Shown here in pieces: positions 1 through 11,687 of a stretch of 64,000 nt of DNA. Numbering within the stretch: position 1 is the stretch's first letter; the number at the start of each line of letters is the position of its first letter. The position numbers and the translations under genes are program-made. The DNA comes from Rhodamnia argentea. Lineage: Eukaryota; Streptophyta; Magnoliopsida; Myrtales; Myrtaceae. The stretch is from assembly GCF_020921035.1 (NCBI RefSeq), contig NC_063155.1:31799294-31863293 (forward strand). The letters run 5' to 3'. The notes under the pieces were generated by a model that made no database searches, was not told where the DNA came from, and saw only the letters and a program-made list of their open reading frames with translations.

Positions 1-372
1 CAGATCATCAAACCCCGATCCTCCCGAGGCGAAACTGACACCGGTGCAGAGTTGCTTGTCCTTTAGGTCGGGATCTAGAAACGGAGGAACTGTCTCCTTG
101 ATACTAGCCGCAGAAGCGATGAAATCAGGAATGAGTTTTCCATTAGAAAATCTACCTGTGGGAACTTGACCAGGGAAGTCGCGACCATAAGGGAGGTGGT
201 TTCCCTTGAACAAAGTCGGGATGTAGTTATTATTACCAGTGTCGACTGTTGAGTCCCCCAGAATTAGGATTGTCGGGAATAGTTTAGCTGCTTCGGACGT
301 GGCATTGAGGAAGCTGGAGCCAGTATTCACCAAAAGTACCATGACTAATATAAGCAGCACGGCTGGTGCCAT
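1..372 (-). CDS. GDSL esterase/lipase, N-terminal part (cut by window edge)
   Basis: The reading frame opens at ATG 372 and stays open to the window start, so only about 124 residues are visible. Residues 1-27 form a hydrophobic secretory signal (MAPAVLLILVMVLLVNTG...). Block I of plant GDSL lipases follows at residues 39-50, GDSTVDTGNNNY, with nucleophile Ser41. After it come LPYGRDFP and the conserved GRFSNGKLIPDF and GVSFASGGSG blocks, typical of exon 1 and the start of exon 2. Known family role: secreted serine hydrolases acting on lipid or wall-polyester esters; most members have no assigned substrate. The catalytic Asp/His (block V) lies outside the window. No intron is seen within these 372 bases. 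The family call is secure; the subgroup and substrate are not. Confidence 0.93.
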   Translation of the reverse strand, partial: MAPAVLLILVMVLLVNTGSSFLNATSEAAKLFPTILILGDSTVDTGNNNYIPTLFKGNHLPYGRDFPGQVPTGRFSNGKLIPDFIASAASIKETVPPFLDPDLKDKQLCTGVSFASGGSGFDDL

Positions 373-2432
373 TGCATATATTTCTGAAAGGAGGACTAAT
401 CGACTATGATAGCCCTTGATTCTGGGATAAATAAGTAGATGTTGGCTTGTGACATCGCACTTGAAAAGCATACTTAACCTAGAGGTAAAGTCACTCCTCT
501 TTTTACCTTGACAAATAATAAAGGACACGTGCACAGAATTCCCTAGCGTCGGAAATGCTATTTTGTTTTCCATTTACTCAACTAGGGTTCTTAAGATTTG
601 GAAAATCACGTCAAGTTCCTGTTCTGTCGACCCAAATGATGTCTATGTGAAACCAACTTGTTAGTGACGTGGGGAATACTTGAGTATGTCATGATCTACT
701 CAAGGCTCTGTCTGTAGAGCTTGAAACTTGACAGAGAATTAAAGTTTTTGCTTCCTCCTCCCGTGAATTTGATATCTTGAGTCTTAAGGGGGGAATTGGA
801 GGAGCAAAACGCGTTCTCAGGGTTAAAGAGTTGGTAATAAGGGAACGATAACTTAGACGGCTAGGACGATGCTTTTTTTGGTTTGTTTTTTGCTTACATC
901 TGTTAGCTAATGCTGCAGAATGCCCTCCAGATCCATAATGCAGCGTCTTGTGAGAAACAAGTGGATGATCCAAAACATTCATGATGCATGTATCAAAGTA
1001 TGCCATCGTTTGATCTAACGTTTTGCCTGTCCGACTATTCTCTAAGTTGAAATGGGATAACAGTGTCCCTAAAGCACTGAAGGAAACGCATAAGACTCTC
1101 CAAACGGCATCCGCGTGATTCCGCAACCTCACACAAAATAGATTTGGTTCGAAGCTGCCATCTCCAGCCCATTCCAGGCAAAGGCGAGCTGCATTTACCT
1201 GCTCCGGCTGTCTAGACAGGTATGGAGACCATGCTCCTGGGTTGTGGGCTCGAGTTCATCTATCAGGCCAGTCTCTTTGTTTGATGATCATGTTTGATAT
1301 GTGCATATATCGTTCATGGCGGCATCTTTTACGCCCCTCATTTGAAAAGAAGGAAAAATGAAGATCTTACCTCCGCAAGAGGAGACATGCAAAGCCGGAG
1401 GTTACGTTGACTGCATCTGCAATCAGCGACGTCATGTCTCACCAACCTCCAGATATTTCCCTCTTCTCAGAATGAACCTCTCTTTGGTAAGGTTTCAGAT
1501 TCGGCAAACATGTGATACTTTTTTATCTTTCTCCTTCTCTTCCCATTTGCACAAAGCAAATACACAAGCTTAGGAAGGCACTGGGATCACGACACCACTG
1601 TTGCGACAGAACATGCCTCACAGAGACTATCAATCCCAAGAATTATAGCATGGTAATAAAGAGAAATCCTTGACTTGTGAATGGCCGAAGCACGAATTGG
1701 TGGCTTAATGAACATACGTCTTTTGGAGAATTTGCGTCCGTGGGGATTTAATCATCTTGATAGAACAGCGTCCCACATTTTTCATGTCAGTGCGAGCTGA
1801 TCCCCATCTCGTTTTGTAACCAATACATTCGCAGCCTTAGGAAGGTACGATGATAAGGGACCATATGTCCTTTTCGTACCCTGAAGATAATGAAGCAAGA
1901 GGTTGTCGGTGACCGGTCTGATATCCCGCCAAATTATTCCATTTTTAGGGGGGCAAAAGAGAAAAGGAACATAACCACCACCCATCATCATCAATCATAC
2001 ATCCGATTCGCAAGTTAAGCCCTTGGAGACCGTACAGAACGTAAGGCCGCTCTCCCGCTTTCCTATAAAACCCGATCCTTCCCCACCACGATCACATGCT
2101 CATAATCTCTTCCCTTCAGTTTCAAATTCCATTCGAGAAGCGAGTATTGTGTGTACTCGGATCACATGAATCCATCTCGATCGCATCCACCGTTAGATCA
2201 TGTAGATGTGAGATGACATGAAAATGGTGTCGCTAACATTTTTTTCCACATGTACCGGGTGTAGCTAGCAATACATGGTCCCAGGAACGACGGTTGAACT
2301 TTTGTTTATCGGTTGACAACACAGATAAATATTCCAGCAATTGTTTGATTAAATGTCTGGGCACGATATCTATAAGTACCCATAATAAGATTGTGCATAA
2401 CATGATTGGTAGACCTGTCAAAATGAGTTGTA
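373..2432. other. Intergenic, GDSL 5' flank; no firm gene
   Basis: This is the upstream side of the GDSL gene, AT-rich with no clear TATA box. The only long open frame is 689-1132 (-), described separately. Otherwise no exon-like structure, RNA gene or repeat boundary could be supported. Confidence 0.4.
689..1132 (-). CDS. Unassigned open frame, possibly a lone exon or gene relic
   Basis: This is a 147-codon open frame whose first ~80 residues read like real protein: balanced composition, with stretches such as NHADAVWRVLCVSFSALG and MAYFDTCIMNVLDHPLVSHKTL. The frame continues open upstream of its first start codon to about 1200. The last third (KKHRPSRLSYRSL...) is of lower quality. I recognise no domain. 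There is no promoter, and no partner exon could be joined with confidence. It could be an exon of an unrecognised gene, a pseudogene fragment, or chance. Its position about 320 bases upstream of the divergent side of the GDSL gene gives no functional hint. Confidence 0.2.
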   Translation of the reverse strand: MRLRNHADAVWRVLCVSFSALGTLLSHFNLENSRTGKTLDQTMAYFDTCIMNVLDHPLVSHKTLHYGSGGHSAALANRCKQKTNQKKHRPSRLSYRSLITNSLTLRTRFAPPIPPLRLKISNSREEEAKTLILCQVSSSTDRALSRS

Positions 2433-2932
2433 GACATATTTCTTAATCCATATTTTATGAGCTAAGTTATTCATTGGGTTATAAATGAGCTTAGAATGTC
2501 AAAGTCCCGAAATATATGAGTGCTAAATGGGTTCATAGTTTATCCAAACTCAATCCACCTTTGTAACTCTCTCTTCACCTTCTATGAGAAAATAATGGAC
2601 TCTCGAACTGCTCCAAGTTCAAAGAAGTCTTGGTGGACCCACAATGTTGAAAGCTAATTACTTAACATCTTGTAATCAAAATAGTAATTTTACCCAAATA
2701 ACATATACGAATGAATAGCTTAAAGTGAGTCAAATAGATGGGTATGGATTTTCGTGTGATAAATTAAACACAAAAGTATTTGAGTAAATGGGTCGGGTTG
2801 CGTTTCGGTGGGATTATGGGGATTGACCACTACATTTGTATAAATGGGTTAAAACAGGTTGAATCCGTCAATTTGAGTCCATCATTTTTAGCCCGAACCG
2901 ACCCACCCATTTAACGGCCCTAATGATACATA
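2433..2932. repeat. Degenerate AT-rich interspersed repeat, related to 38290-38600
   Basis: Recurrent phrases (AAATGGGT, TGGGTTATAAATGAG, ACTCAATCCACC, TAACTCTCTCTTCACC, AACCGACCCACCCATTTAACGG) look like a non-coding transposable element. Similar wording appears at about 38290-38600 (ACTCAACCCACTTCTATG, ATTCTCTCTTGCCC, ATAAATGGGTTACAAATTG). The ends are not defined; the right end may lie near 2920. It directly abuts the MITE at 2944. Confidence 0.45.
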
Positions 2933-2943
2933 GTTCATATTGT

Positions 2944-3509
2944 GGAAAGTCACCAAAAAAAAAATCATAAACCTATTGCAATTGTGTCAATTCATTGCTA
3001 AATATTTTTTTGCCAATTTAAACCTAACATTTTGCATTTATGCCAATTTAATCATTTTGGCAAATTGCTAACGTGGCGCTGTCGGCGTTGACATGGCCAA
3101 TTTTAATAATATTTTAAATTTTCTTTCTTTCTCTTTGTTTTTTTTTTCCCTCTTCCTCCGGCCGATCACCGAGCCTAATGACCGGCCAGCCCAGCCTCGC
3201 CTCGCCGATGACCGACGAGGGTGAGCTTTGCCAACCCTCACCTCTGGCCAATCACCAAGCTCAATGGCTAGATGGAGGAAGAAGAAGAAAAAAAGGAGAA
3301 AGAAAAGGAAAAAAGAAAACACAAAATAAATGCAACATTCGAAAATAATACTAAAATATTATTATAAATTGGCCACATCAATGTCGGTCGTGCCACGTCA
3401 TGATTTTCAGCCAAATTGACCGGAATGATTGAATAGGCACAAATGCAAAAGGTTTAGAATTGAATCGACACAATTACAATATGTTTATGATTTTTTTGAT
3501 AATTTTTCC
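2944..3509. mobile_element. Foldback MITE, Mutator-like, with target duplication
   Basis: This 566-bp element begins GGAAAG and ends TTTTTCC. The arms are long imperfect inverted repeats: the left arm reads ATCATAAACCTATTGCAATT. The reverse complement of the right arm reads ATCATAAACATATTGTAATT. Similarity continues through TAAACCTTTTGCATTTGTGCC. A GC-rich core (3160-3250, CTCGCCTCGCCGATGACCG) sits between pyrimidine/purine tracts. The flanks carry an 11-bp near-perfect duplication, GTTCATATTGT (2933-2943) and GTTCATGTTGT (3510-3520). An 8-11 bp duplication fits Mutator-type insertion. It encodes no transposase. Confidence 0.75.
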
Positions 3510-4254
3510 GTTCATGTTGTCAAGCTTATACATTACTCTTGTTGGCCTTAGCTACAATAAAGTAGAAGGGAGACAACCGTGAGTGTCGTTTAAATTTCTC
3601 CCTCTTCTTCTTTTCCAAACAACGCGACCACCGAAGTATACTATAAATAAGGAAAGAATAACATGACAAGTGCTCAAAGTTTCAAATTTGATTCGTTACT
3701 TGGGAGCATGGATCTACGTGACAACCCCACGCATCGGGCATCCACATGTGTACAGTTGAGCGAGGTTTTACCAGACTTGGGATGATGATCTTTAGCTTCT
3801 CAAGATAGATACATTAACTAATGAATTAACATAGGAATTTCGTTATTGAAGATGTCTCAAGGACGCTTGTTAAACCCGAGGGAAATCCTTTAGCACTAAA
3901 TGCATCATCTATTTTCGTTTTATTTGCCATCAATGAATGGCAATTTGCATCATCATGTATTTAAGTACGTTTAACAAGTGTATCGGAGATACTCGTTAAC
4001 CAATGACTCTAAAGGTAAAAGTAATTTGTTATTATTATATTATATGGTTCTGAGAACGTAAATGACCGATGAAAAGCTGGGATACATTGAACTCAATAAC
4101 AGTGTCTCCATTTTCGTTTCCCAAATTCTGAAAACCTATTCAACATGGGGGGATGTGGATAAAATATTCATGTGGGTGTGGGCGAAAACATCGCGATGCC
4201 AGCTAAAATGACAAATCATCAACGGTTGATGATGGCCAAGCATGAAGATCGCGA

Positions 4255-4273
4255 TCTCTCTCTCTCTCTCTCT
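4255..4273. repeat. (TC)n microsatellite
   Basis: A run of about nine TC units in intergenic DNA. Confidence 0.95.
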
Positions 4274-5492
4274 GACTTGGGATTGTGACCTTTTTGTTAG
4301 TATCAATGTTGATGAATATGATGAAGGTACATTAACAACGTCCATGGATTCTTGTCTTTATGTGGCTGTATAGATTGTATTAAGCAAATTTTAAGAGGAG
4401 GAAAAGGGAAGTGGTGCGATATAGCGAAGAGCCTCAATCATGCTCTTTCAATTAAATACGGGAATGAATAGATTACTTAATCATGGATTCCACCTTGGCT
4501 TTAGCGTAGGATGGGCTCGGTCCACATTGTTCAATTATTATGGCATCTCTATTCAAATGCATCTCTTCATCACGGGTTACGTTATTTTTTAGATTCAATC
4601 TCATATCAAGAATCTATCATATGCCATGCCTCGTGCAATCCCCCCCCTCCTTTTTTTTTTTTGTCTTCTCTCCCTAATTATGTCTCCCCGGGTGTATATA
4701 GTGATTATGACATTACCATTATTCGCTAATCATGGGGTTAGTTGCATGGACAACCTCCATTTAAAAGCTTTCGGCTGAAATGGGTCGGCGCCCCACCCAA
4801 AAAGGCTCCTTCCACGAAGCTTCCTCTTTAGCTATCTTTGTCCATTTCTGGTTCTACGATTCGTTGATGTTCCTGATCTCTCCAATGTTGACCCCTACGC
4901 AAGCTCTCTCTTCAGAGATAGGAGCGCGCGAGTTGATGAGACATTTAAGAGATAAAGTAGGAAGGCAGATCAATATGTTGTGGGAAAGCTATTGTAGTTA
5001 ATTCATAAGCAATTAGATGGTGATCTAAGCAGGATTTTCTTCCCTAGTCTCAGTTGCTAGCATAACGAGTCCAAGTAGATAAGAACTCTTCCTGGTAAGC
5101 ATCAAACATCGCAAACAAGCCGTTCGATTGAAGTAAGCATACTTCAAGAAAAGATTCATCATACCTAATGAAGAAGATCTGCATCACATTTTGGGAAAAT
5201 ATTTGTTCATTTCGGGGAAAACGATCTGTCTTGTATAGAGATGAATATGTTCTAATCTAGGAAGGCATAGAAACCAGCAAGCAAGAAGCCCATTGCGTTA
5301 CGCGGGTGCAAGCACATGGCAAGTGCATATCAGAGATTCGAACTGATGAATGCTGAGGCTCAACCATGTCCATATGAGGCACAGACGAAGCTCTGAAATT
5401 GGCAATAAAATAACTAGTTCCCTTTGTTTTCTTCTCCAACTGGAAAGCCCCTCCTTTCATACTTGAGCGTAAGGTGAAACAAATCCTACCCC

Positions 5493-5518
5493 AGAGAGAG
5501 AGAGAGAGAGAGAGAGAG
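5493..5518. repeat. (AG)n microsatellite
   Basis: Thirteen AG units in intergenic DNA. They generate the serine/leucine-rich spurious frames seen on the minus strand here. Confidence 0.95.
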
Positions 5519-6531
5519 GAGGAGTTTCTGCATGAAGTGGTGTTTGCTCCTTGGAAAAGGAAAAGATGTGTCCTTTTCTGATACAAATGTGGGCAGAGCC
5601 TGCGATAGATGGGGTTTTCTTTTCATAAACAGATGAAAGAGAGAGAGAAAACAGCTCGTGCAATTTGTAAGAGTACAAAGATTCAAGAAGAGGTGATAAA
5701 AATAATGGGACATGAACAAAAATACAAATCACTTATGGGAATAAATGAAGGCAACCAAGGCCAATTGGGTCCAGGCAGATTAGTTGCAGCCAAAACCATA
5801 AATAATGCCATTGAGTAATCAAAATCATGATGGCCCCAGTTGAGTTCATAGCTGTACATTCATTTGGACTTTTTTTTGTCTTGTCATTGATCATTGAATA
5901 CTAAGCAAGAACCCCCACAACCTTGCCACCATGTGTGGGTTCCTCATCCTCCCTCCTTGTATCCATCTGTAATCTGACTCCCAACTGCGACTCCCTCCTT
6001 GTATTAACCTTTCTTGCTTTTGATACTCCCCATCTCTGTTCCATACCTAATCCTTGTATGGTTGGGCTGTTTTGTTATTTATTTCACTTTGTACCTAAAA
6101 CAAAAGAGAGTTTCTTATAGGCTTTTCTCTCCTCCCCAGGACTCCACCCGGCTTTCTCCTTATATTCCATTCGGCGTGTCTTCCGTGGGGCAAGCCACAA
6201 TTTGTCATGTTCCTCTCATGTACGTACATGGCATTGTACATTGGAAGCTGATAGCCTCACGGTTTGACAGTACTGTTAGTTATTTCTGACCACACATAAT
6301 CTCCTAATCAATAAGTGATTTATGCAAAACATACGGTGATGGTGTGTGAATCTATGGTTGAGATTATATTGTGCTTGATAGTACTGTTAGGGAAACTATT
6401 CCCTTGTACATTATGCATACTAGCTTGGATGTTCCCACTTTGTTTTGGTTTCATACCTAGTTGATGTCAAACAACGTTCATGGTACGACCATTAGATCCA
6501 AAATAAACTCCCTCCCAACTGCAAACCAACA

Positions 6532-6858
6532 GGAAAAATTATGGAAAAAGTCACAAATTCATTGTAAGATTTTTAATTTGGTAAATTTAGTTCTAAACAT
6601 CTTTATAATTCGCCAATGCAGTTATTCCGTTCAATTTTTGTCGGAAGTCGACATAAATGCCGGCCGTCCTACTTGTCACAGCCCTAAAAGTCTAAAAATT
6701 GCAAAAATTGTTCACGTTATCGATTTCCTGTCAAAATTGATTGGGGTGACTATATTGGCGAATCATCTAAAGGTTTAGAAATAAATTGGCCAAATTGAAA
6801 AGTTAAGGGTTGAATTGACATTGTGCAATAGATTTAGGACATTTTTTTTTACTGTCCC
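6532..6858. mobile_element. Short foldback MITE of the same family as 2944-3509
   Basis: The left part reads GGAAAAATTATGG...CACAAATTCATTG; the right end, reverse-complemented, reads GGGGACAGTAAAA...CCTAAATCTATTGCACAATG. Both arms carry the family phrases 'ttggtaaatttagttctaaac' style left and 'TCTAAAGGTTTAG / AATTGGCCAAATTG' right. The core is short (about 6650-6700, GCCGGCCGTCCTAC), so this copy is about 330 bp. The ends are approximate and no convincing target duplication was found. Confidence 0.5.
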
Positions 6859-7868
6859 CAAGCTGATATCACCACATTTCCATTTCCTCTCTACTTTATT
6901 TGATCTGTACAGTTAGTAGATGAAGATGAGGATATAGTTCCACCTTGAATTGGTGTTGATAGATGGAACTTCAATGAGCTCTTATCAATTATAAAGTTTG
7001 CATGTATATGCTATACATGCTAAGGTGGAAACAGTAAGAAAAAACGTCACTAGATGATAAAAGGAATTGCATGATTTAGCCAAACCAAAGATCTAGTTGC
7101 AGGTTGGGATTCCATTGGTTGTGATCTCTCTATCTCTGGGCAGTTTGACTCCGATAGTGTCACATCCTTTAATCTCCTCACCTTCACCTTTTTTATACCC
7201 TCAAAATTGGCGGACTCTGTGTAACGAATAATGTTGGTCGGGCCAACAAGGCGCAAAAGTAAATAAAAAGTGGAATGTGGTTGGAGAGTTCTGATGCATG
7301 GTGGTCCAAAAGTCCATCAAATCCAACTTCTCCTTGCAAGAAAAACAGAAGTGAACCCCGACCCGAGAACACGGAATGCAATTCACCACGACGAGAATCT
7401 CTGATTCATTAGCCTAATTGAAGCGTGCTATAGGAAGATGCCATTCAGGTTTAGCAGCCGGCGCTTCGAGCTTGACATTCAATCTTCCTGAAAATCATAG
7501 TTGGTTCTTCATTTCATTTCTTACGGTTGAGTTTTCATTTTCTTTTTTTTTTCCCTTCTGTTCAATACGTACCATACAATACAATTGATTAGATTAAGAG
7601 AAGGGGGCTCGATTGCCTTAACTTACTGCAATGATATCGCCGCATGGTGGCTTAAGCTAATAACACATGCAAGGAATAACTTAATCTAATCTTGTTTGTT
7701 CCAAGTTAACAAACATCGAGGGAAGGTCAAAATGATGCACCAACGCAACCATCATATATCACTTGGTCAGTCTGGTCATTTCATACCTTTATTTCTCGAC
7801 AAAAAAAAAAACGAAAGAAAGAAATTAAAAAGCAATAATTGGTTAGTTCGTAGGGGGGGACGTTGGCC
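6859..7868. other. Intergenic; upstream region of the DUF4228 gene
   Basis: No gene or defined repeat is visible. The last ~300 bases are the presumed promoter of the gene at 8003. Confidence 0.4.
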
Positions 7869-7875
7869 TATATAA
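7869..7875 (+). promoter_or_regulatory. TATA box of the DUF4228 gene
   Basis: TATATAA stands 134 bases upstream of ATG 8003 in a C/T-rich context, implying a leader of about 100 bases. Confidence 0.65.
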
Positions 7876-8002
7876 CAATGCTCGACTCTCAACCACGTTC
7901 CGGTCCCAGTAGAAACGCAGTGTAGAGAAGACCCGGAGCAAGACCAACACCCGCCCACAACCCATCTCCGATCACCCCCTTCCTTCGGACAGGGTGGAAA
8001 TC

Positions 8003-8461
8003 ATGGGGAACAGCCTGAGGTGTTGTTTGGCGTGCGTTCTTCCTTGTGGCGCTCTCGACTTGATTCGGATCGTCCACTTGAACGGCTACGTCGATGAAAT
8101 AACGCGTCCCGTCACCGCCGGGGAAGTCCTCAAGGCCCACCCCAACCACGTCCTCAGCAAGCCGTGCGCCCAAGGGGTGGTTCGCCGCATCCTCATACTC
8201 TCCCCCGACTCCGAGCTCAAGCGGGGCTCCATCTACTTCCTCATCCCCGCTTCTTCTCTTCCCCAAGAAAAAAAGCGGGTGTCCTCCAAGACCAAAGCTC
8301 ACCGCAAGAAGTCGCACCCTCCTGGTGAAGACGTCTCCGTCTGCGATCGCCGCCTTGCCTTCTCTAAGAAGAAATCCTCCTCCTCCTCCCGTAGAGATCG
8401 CCGGCACAGCCGCACCGACAGTGCTTGGACGCCCCACCTCGAGAGCATCCACGAGGACTGA
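8003..8461 (+). CDS. DUF4228 (PADRE) domain protein
   Basis: This single-exon frame encodes 152 residues. The start is ATG 8003 because MGNSLRCCLACVLPC matches the family N-terminus. Gly2 fits an N-myristoylation site, and Cys7/Cys8 could be palmitoylated, so membrane attachment is a reasonable inference. The domain runs through IRIVHLNGYVDEITRPVTAGEVLKAHPNHVL, then a VLSPDSELKRGSIYFLIP motif near residues 65-85, which is the hallmark of DUF4228. The C-terminal half is basic and serine-rich (KKKSSSSSRRDRRHSR), low complexity. Known family: plant-specific, often induced by pathogens or abiotic stress, biochemical role unclear. A TATA box lies at 7869. The family call is firm; no function is assigned. 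Confidence 0.88.
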   Translation: MGNSLRCCLACVLPCGALDLIRIVHLNGYVDEITRPVTAGEVLKAHPNHVLSKPCAQGVVRRILILSPDSELKRGSIYFLIPASSLPQEKKRVSSKTKAHRKKSHPPGEDVSVCDRRLAFSKKKSSSSSRRDRRHSRTDSAWTPHLESIHED

Positions 8462-11061
8462 TAACACAATAGGCGTGTTCTTTTCCGGTGAGAGGAGTTA
8501 TCGGTTTTTGCGGATACAAAGATTTTTTCTGCCTTGTTGGTTCCGTCTGCGTGTAGTAACGGCAGATCGAGAAACGTTGGCAAATCTACGATGAGTCGAA
8601 GCATCCCACAATGACACAGCAAGTCTTACGACAGAGATTCAACCTTTTTTGTACCGTTTGAACAACTTGTATATACATCCCAAGTTGTAAGTGGAGGTTT
8701 TTTACTGTCCTTGTCTTCTTCTTCTTCTTCTTCTTAGCTGATGCAGAAAAAGAAAGATTCGGGCAGCGTGTTCTGTTTTACTTCTTCTGAAATACGAAGG
8801 ATCCCCTCTCTGAGTGACCTTTTGGTTCTCTGTATTCATCAAACACGAGATGTTACTCGATCGGGATATCTCTCTCGAACGAGCAGTGTGATTAAGCTTT
8901 TTTGTGTTTCGCGGCTACTACCGAGTGCCATACTTGAATCCTCGAATCAAACTTACATTTTTATCCCGACGGCCACGCGGAGCCTTAGTTATTTTCCTTT
9001 TGGGAGCCTTTTTCCTTTTCCAGTACGTGGATCGAGGGGAAATACCAAAGCTGAGAAGATACCGCATAAAAATTACAGAAACTCGTGGCTTGCTGGGTGT
9101 CTCCGGGTTAGAGATGCAACTCGTTACTAAGGTCAGGTCCTCCTAATCATTGACAGAGACAGTATTAGGTGCAACAAATAACCTACTACCTCTACCATGT
9201 TCCTCCATTATATACCTTTGTTATTAATCGTTCATTCTCTGCCTCTGCGCCAGCTAATTAAAGAGGTAATTAAAGAAAGCCCTTCAAGCCGATTCACTAA
9301 CTACTTCGTTGGCACCATTAATTATCATGAACCGTATTATAAGCGGCAGTTGTGCCTACCGTGACGGTGTGGTTAACCGACATTATATATAAAACCTCTG
9401 ATACAAACTAAGGCATCCCGCCCCACATAATGCAGGTGGCAATAAGATCGATTCTCATTAATTACCTCAACTAGGTTGTTTCGATCGTGTAAAAACTTCA
9501 AACAAGAACATAGGAAAACCAGAGAAAAAGACTTAGGAAATGGACAAACCATGCTACTACTTTTTTGTATTGAAATGAAAGATGGAGACAAGGGGAAGCA
9601 AGCATAAAACTAAGAAGCAACTACAGCCTGGCCTATCCCTTTTATCACAACATATATTTCGGGTAACGCAGGCTTCACATGGATTCCTTTCTTCAAGCTC
9701 TCCTTTGTTTTTAGCATATTAAAACGAGACAATCGATTCCACATCCCTCTCGCAATCTCCGCTGCCCATTTTCTTATTGCCAGGACCACATGTCACGTTC
9801 AACAAAAAAAAAAGGCTAGGAGGGATTTCGCTTCGCAAAATCAGATCGAATCGTGATTCTTAACGAGTTTTGATCCGCCCGACGTGCTGTGGGCACGTCA
9901 AAATGAACACATTTATCCAAGTAAACGAGCATCTGGGGCTGTGGCAGATCCCCACGCAGCTTTTGACATCGAGCCTTGTGCACGACTCCCTCCTTTATCA
10001 ACGAACCCCATCCTCTGAGCAATTTAGATCCAACAAAATAAGGAATCAAACGGAATCCGTCGCTCTTCACGGGGGTTAATTTTTAACAGAAAAGACCGAG
10101 GGGTTCATCGAGATGATGAGATTGAGAATCGTAATATGTTATGTATCATTCGAATCCTAATTTCAGAGGCGAATAGATCTAAATGCGATAAGCACGTGTC
10201 GAGATCAAGCTGTTTGCAGACTGTAGCGGTGTATCATCCAAAAAAAAAAAAATCGTATCCTAACTTAAGTGCTAAAGTAACTGGAGTCCCGATTCCCAAA
10301 AAAAAAAAAAAAAGTAACTGGAAGGCTTAAAACGAAAATCTTCAACAACTAGCGATGCGAATACCTTCTTGAGCAGAATGACCAGAAGAGGCTTTTAATT
10401 AACCTGCTCATCCCTATTCCCTTCAACCTAAAACAAGCTAATCCCTTCCGCTTTCCAGCCGAATTCGTCGGCTCGCAATGACTGGACCAAATTGACGAGC
10501 CGGCGATTCTTGACCTTTCGTGTTCTTCATCAGAACTAGAACTAGATGATCCTTTCCTTTGGCGTAGAGAGATTTATAATAAGCTTTCGAACAAAAAACA
10601 AAGAGTATTTGATGGTGATGTTAGGAGGACTTTCAGAGCCCAATGGAGGGAGTGGAGGTTCCAACGTTTACTCTTGTGGCCCATTGCTTGTGGAAGGGGA
10701 GAGAAGCACAATGCGCGCTCCCTTATATGATCCGAAGGCGTTGATCATACTTCCAGGGCCATTGACTGACTGCCGACATGGCTTCACAACGGATAAGGCA
10801 CGGGCACTGAGCTCTCTCAGGATCATGGTCTTGTGAAAGGGTCTGAGTGAAAGATGAATCGCCCTAGCAATGATGAGAATGAGGGAAAAAACACTGGTCT
10901 CTCGTTCTCTTCAGTTCCCATTGAGTATACCATTGCCATCCTCTGTTGTTCCGCAGAACTCTCCTTGTCCGTCCCCACGCTTCTTTTGAGAAAGCAAACT
11001 TAATTTGCTAAGATTGGCGACCCCCAAATGACTTGGTCTTTCAAATTGCAGAGTGCTATGA

Positions 11062-11094
<33 letters not shown>

Positions 11095-11687
11095 TTATGG
11101 GCATTTGATGGGTGAGAGACATGGATGGAACTCCAACCAACTGTTGCCATTTGCTAATGCCATCAGCAGTCTAGAAAGGAGCGGCCATGTCCATTCAAAT
11201 TTTGGTAATCAGTCGTGCATGGATGAATATTGAGGGAACATGAACAGGTGATTCTCTGATGCTTTTAGCAAAAGAGGGAGAAAAATGTCCACCCTCGCAA
11301 CAATGCACCTACATATTGAATTCAGTAGGCTTTTCGGCAAGACATGAGCCTCTTCTGTACATTAGATTATGTTACTTGGTTCACATTTCAGTTTCTGTAA
11401 CCTTAGTATTATTGCTCAAGCATTAACAACTTGCAGTTCCTATTACACGTTCGCCGTATCCGTAGCCACATCATAATCATTTTATGTTTTGCGAGCATTA
11501 CTGCATAAGGCTGTTCTTATGGAAAGATTGTGGGGATGGGAGTAAAATGGGAAGATGGAGAATCATCTATGTATTGTGTTGTGCTTGACAGGTCCAAGAC
11601 AAAAGAAAGTCCTATCGAAATTATCTGCAGAATGCATTCACTGTACATCTACTATTTCATCTCCGTCGCCTATATCTCTCCCCAACT
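8462..11687. other. Intergenic; no gene seen
   Basis: This covers the 3' flank of the DUF4228 gene, then AT-rich DNA. A-runs lie at 10242-10253 and about 10300-10314, and an (AG)n tract is listed separately. Open frames here are short and lack protein-like composition. The last few hundred bases are the 3' side of the antiporter gene. Confidence 0.4.
11064..11092. repeat. (AG)n microsatellite
   Basis: About 14 AG units, intergenic. Confidence 0.95.

Larger units (their letters stand above)
3521..6531. other. Intergenic; no gene seen
   Basis: This stretch is AT-rich, with short spurious frames on both strands and two dinucleotide tracts (listed). It has no exon chain, RNA gene or defined repeat that I can support. 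Confidence 0.4.

Noticed and set aside
5257-5732. Overlapping minus-strand frames of 109, 91 and 77 codons
   Set aside because: All depend on the (AG)n microsatellite, which is open in every frame and encodes Ser-Leu repeats.
7889-8467. 192-codon frame antisense to the DUF4228 gene
   Set aside because: Shadow of a GC-rich coding exon; the sense frame has the DUF4228 motifs and a TATA box.
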